DNA of 64,000 nucleotides, taken from positions 1 to 64,000 of the forward strand of contig NZ_JAUOPN010000005.1 in NCBI RefSeq assembly GCF_030547005.1. Direction: 5' to 3'. The translations under genes and the position numbers were made by a program. Positions 62,983 to 64,000 of the stretch are shown here, in pieces. The notes below the pieces were generated by a model that saw nothing but the letters and a program-made list of their open reading frames with translations, was not told where the DNA came from and made no database searches. Positions within the stretch are counted from its first letter, which is position 1; each line of letters opens with the position of its first letter. The stretch is from Maribacter sp. 1_MG-2023. GTDB lineage: Bacteria; Bacteroidota; Bacteroidia; Flavobacteriales; Flavobacteriaceae.

Positions 62983-63855
62983 TTAATTAAAGTCGATATA
63001 ATTTAAAGGATCAATAGGTGTACCGTTATCCCAAAGTTCAAAATGTAAATGTGGTCCAGTGGTAAGTTCACCGGTATTACCCACTGCAGCAATTACTTCA
63101 CCACCTCTAACAATATTACCTTGATATTTTGATAATGAACCATTATGCTTGTATACACTTAATAATCCGCCTTCGTGCTCAATTATAATTACATAACCAG
63201 TATCTGCCGTCCATTCAGAAAAAATTACTGTACCGTTTGCAATTGCTTTTACCGGACTATCAGTAACAGCAGTAATATCAACCGCATAATGTTTTTCATT
63301 AGGATTGAAGCTCATAGATACAGACCCTGAAACCGGAGTAAACAGTACTAAATTTTTCTTATCGATTGTACGTTCAAATAAGTTGTACTTATCTTCAAGA
63401 GCGACCTCTGCTCGTAATAACGAATCTTCTTTAATAGGGTTTAAATCTACTGATGCTGGATCTAATTTAAACTTTTGAAAAAGAGAATCTCTGTTAACTA
63501 CCGTATTTTCGATATCACCCTTTAAAACCATACGAATATTATCTAAGTACTTATTGGTATAATTTAATGTTCTAATTAAAGAATCTGTTTTATACGTAAG
63601 CTCCGTGGCTTCTTTCTTTAATCTTGTTGAAGAATAACCTGGTATATATTCTCTTAGCGGAGTAAAAGCGATTAGTAGTGTTGTAAGTCCGATTAAGGTG
63701 ATCATAAAAAGAGATCCTGTCACAAATACATTGAGCCTGCTTAACTTAAAAGAAATCTTCTCTTCGAAAGTACTTTCGTTTAGTATTACCAAACGGTACT
63801 TGTGAAGTAGTTTCCTTTTTATTTCTTTTCTTTTTTTGACTTTCTTTTTGGCCAT
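62983..63855 (-). CDS. M23-family peptidoglycan endopeptidase (LytM domain)
   Basis: A 290-residue membrane-anchored protein: a highly basic cytoplasmic N-terminus (KKKVKKRKEIKRKLLHKYR), one membrane helix (about 48-68), a coiled-coil linker (about 80-130) and a C-terminal LytM domain. Zinc ligands are visible in HYAVDITA near 189-196 (His/Asp) and HLHFE near 273-277. It either cleaves peptide crosslinks or, if a regulator, activates other hydrolases. It is the first gene of the minus-strand GH3-DUF6909-wzz run. Confidence 0.93.
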   Translation of the reverse strand: MAKKKVKKRKEIKRKLLHKYRLVILNESTFEEKISFKLSRLNVFVTGSLFMITLIGLTTLLIAFTPLREYIPGYSSTRLKKEATELTYKTDSLIRTLNYTNKYLDNIRMVLKGDIENTVVNRDSLFQKFKLDPASVDLNPIKEDSLLRAEVALEDKYNLFERTIDKKNLVLFTPVSGSVSMSFNPNEKHYAVDITAVTDSPVKAIANGTVIFSEWTADTGYVIIIEHEGGLLSVYKHNGSLSKYQGNIVRGGEVIAAVGNTGELTTGPHLHFELWDNGTPIDPLNYIDFN

Positions 63856-64000
63856 CTTAACAAAGATAAACTTAGAATTTAATTTTAGACCTTCTTTAAA
63901 ATGAATTATTTATAAAGAGCAATTAAAACTTAAATTAATTACAACATTCTAAAAGAATTTAACTAACAAAAATATATATTTCATAGTATGCTTACTTATA

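Overview
The window looks like a chromosomal segment of a marine, probably gliding member of the Flavobacteriaceae (Bacteroidota). The evidence is AT-rich DNA, absence of Shine-Dalgarno sequences, a TAnnTTTG-type promoter, SusC/SusD genes, an F-type ATP synthase operon lacking atpD/atpC, a SprE/PorW-type gliding/type IX secretion lipoprotein, and small flavobacterial families such as the DUF6341-like protein. I saw no rRNA, tRNA, CRISPR array, prophage or insertion sequence.

Layout. 0.2-3.4 kb: an ECF sigma factor with a small membrane partner, a secreted alpha/beta hydrolase and a TetA-type MFS exporter. 3.5-12.3 kb (minus strand): sprE/porW, bactofilin, AtpZ/AtpI-like, a small membrane protein, then atpB-E-F-H-A-G, ending in a clear terminator. 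12.7-16.6 kb: an ABC exporter pair and an ECF42-type sigma factor with its YCII/DGPF partner. 16.9-20.4 kb: a ferredoxin-fused flavoreductase, a patatin-like lipase and an HtrA/Deg protease.

20.8-30.9 kb (plus strand) is the most distinctive part. It is an arsenosugar-biosynthesis-type (rSAM/seleno-domain-associated) locus: a CofC/DUF2064-like transferase, a SusC/SusD outer-membrane uptake pair, a sodium:solute symporter, a fusion of a degenerate metallophosphoesterase with an AhpD-like domain, the radical SAM protein ArsS, and a TetR regulator. Nearly identical 15-bp operator-like palindromes lie upstream of the first gene and of tetR, which suggests one regulon. No ArsM methyltransferase is present, so uptake and conversion of an external organo-arsenical or precursor is as plausible as de novo synthesis.

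30.9-35.1 kb: a heptosyltransferase-like GT9, a DUF4254 protein, membrane proteins and purD. 35.1-59.7 kb (minus strand) is a large surface-polysaccharide (Wzx/Wzy-type) locus: Wzz, dTDP-rhamnose genes rmlBACD, a complete CMP-legionaminic-acid-type pathway with ptmE/ptmF/ptmA homologues, an Fn3 lipoprotein, acyltransferases, flippase, a bacterial-sialyltransferase-like protein, two O-antigen polymerase/ligase proteins, a GT4, a WcaJ-type initiating transferase and a UDP-glucuronate decarboxylase. 59.7-63.9 kb: a DUF6909-like protein, a GH3 acyl-acid-amido synthetase family member and an M23 peptidase.

Several intergenic regions carry tandem 7-bp repeats, three of them arranged as palindromes; none of the coding features explains them.
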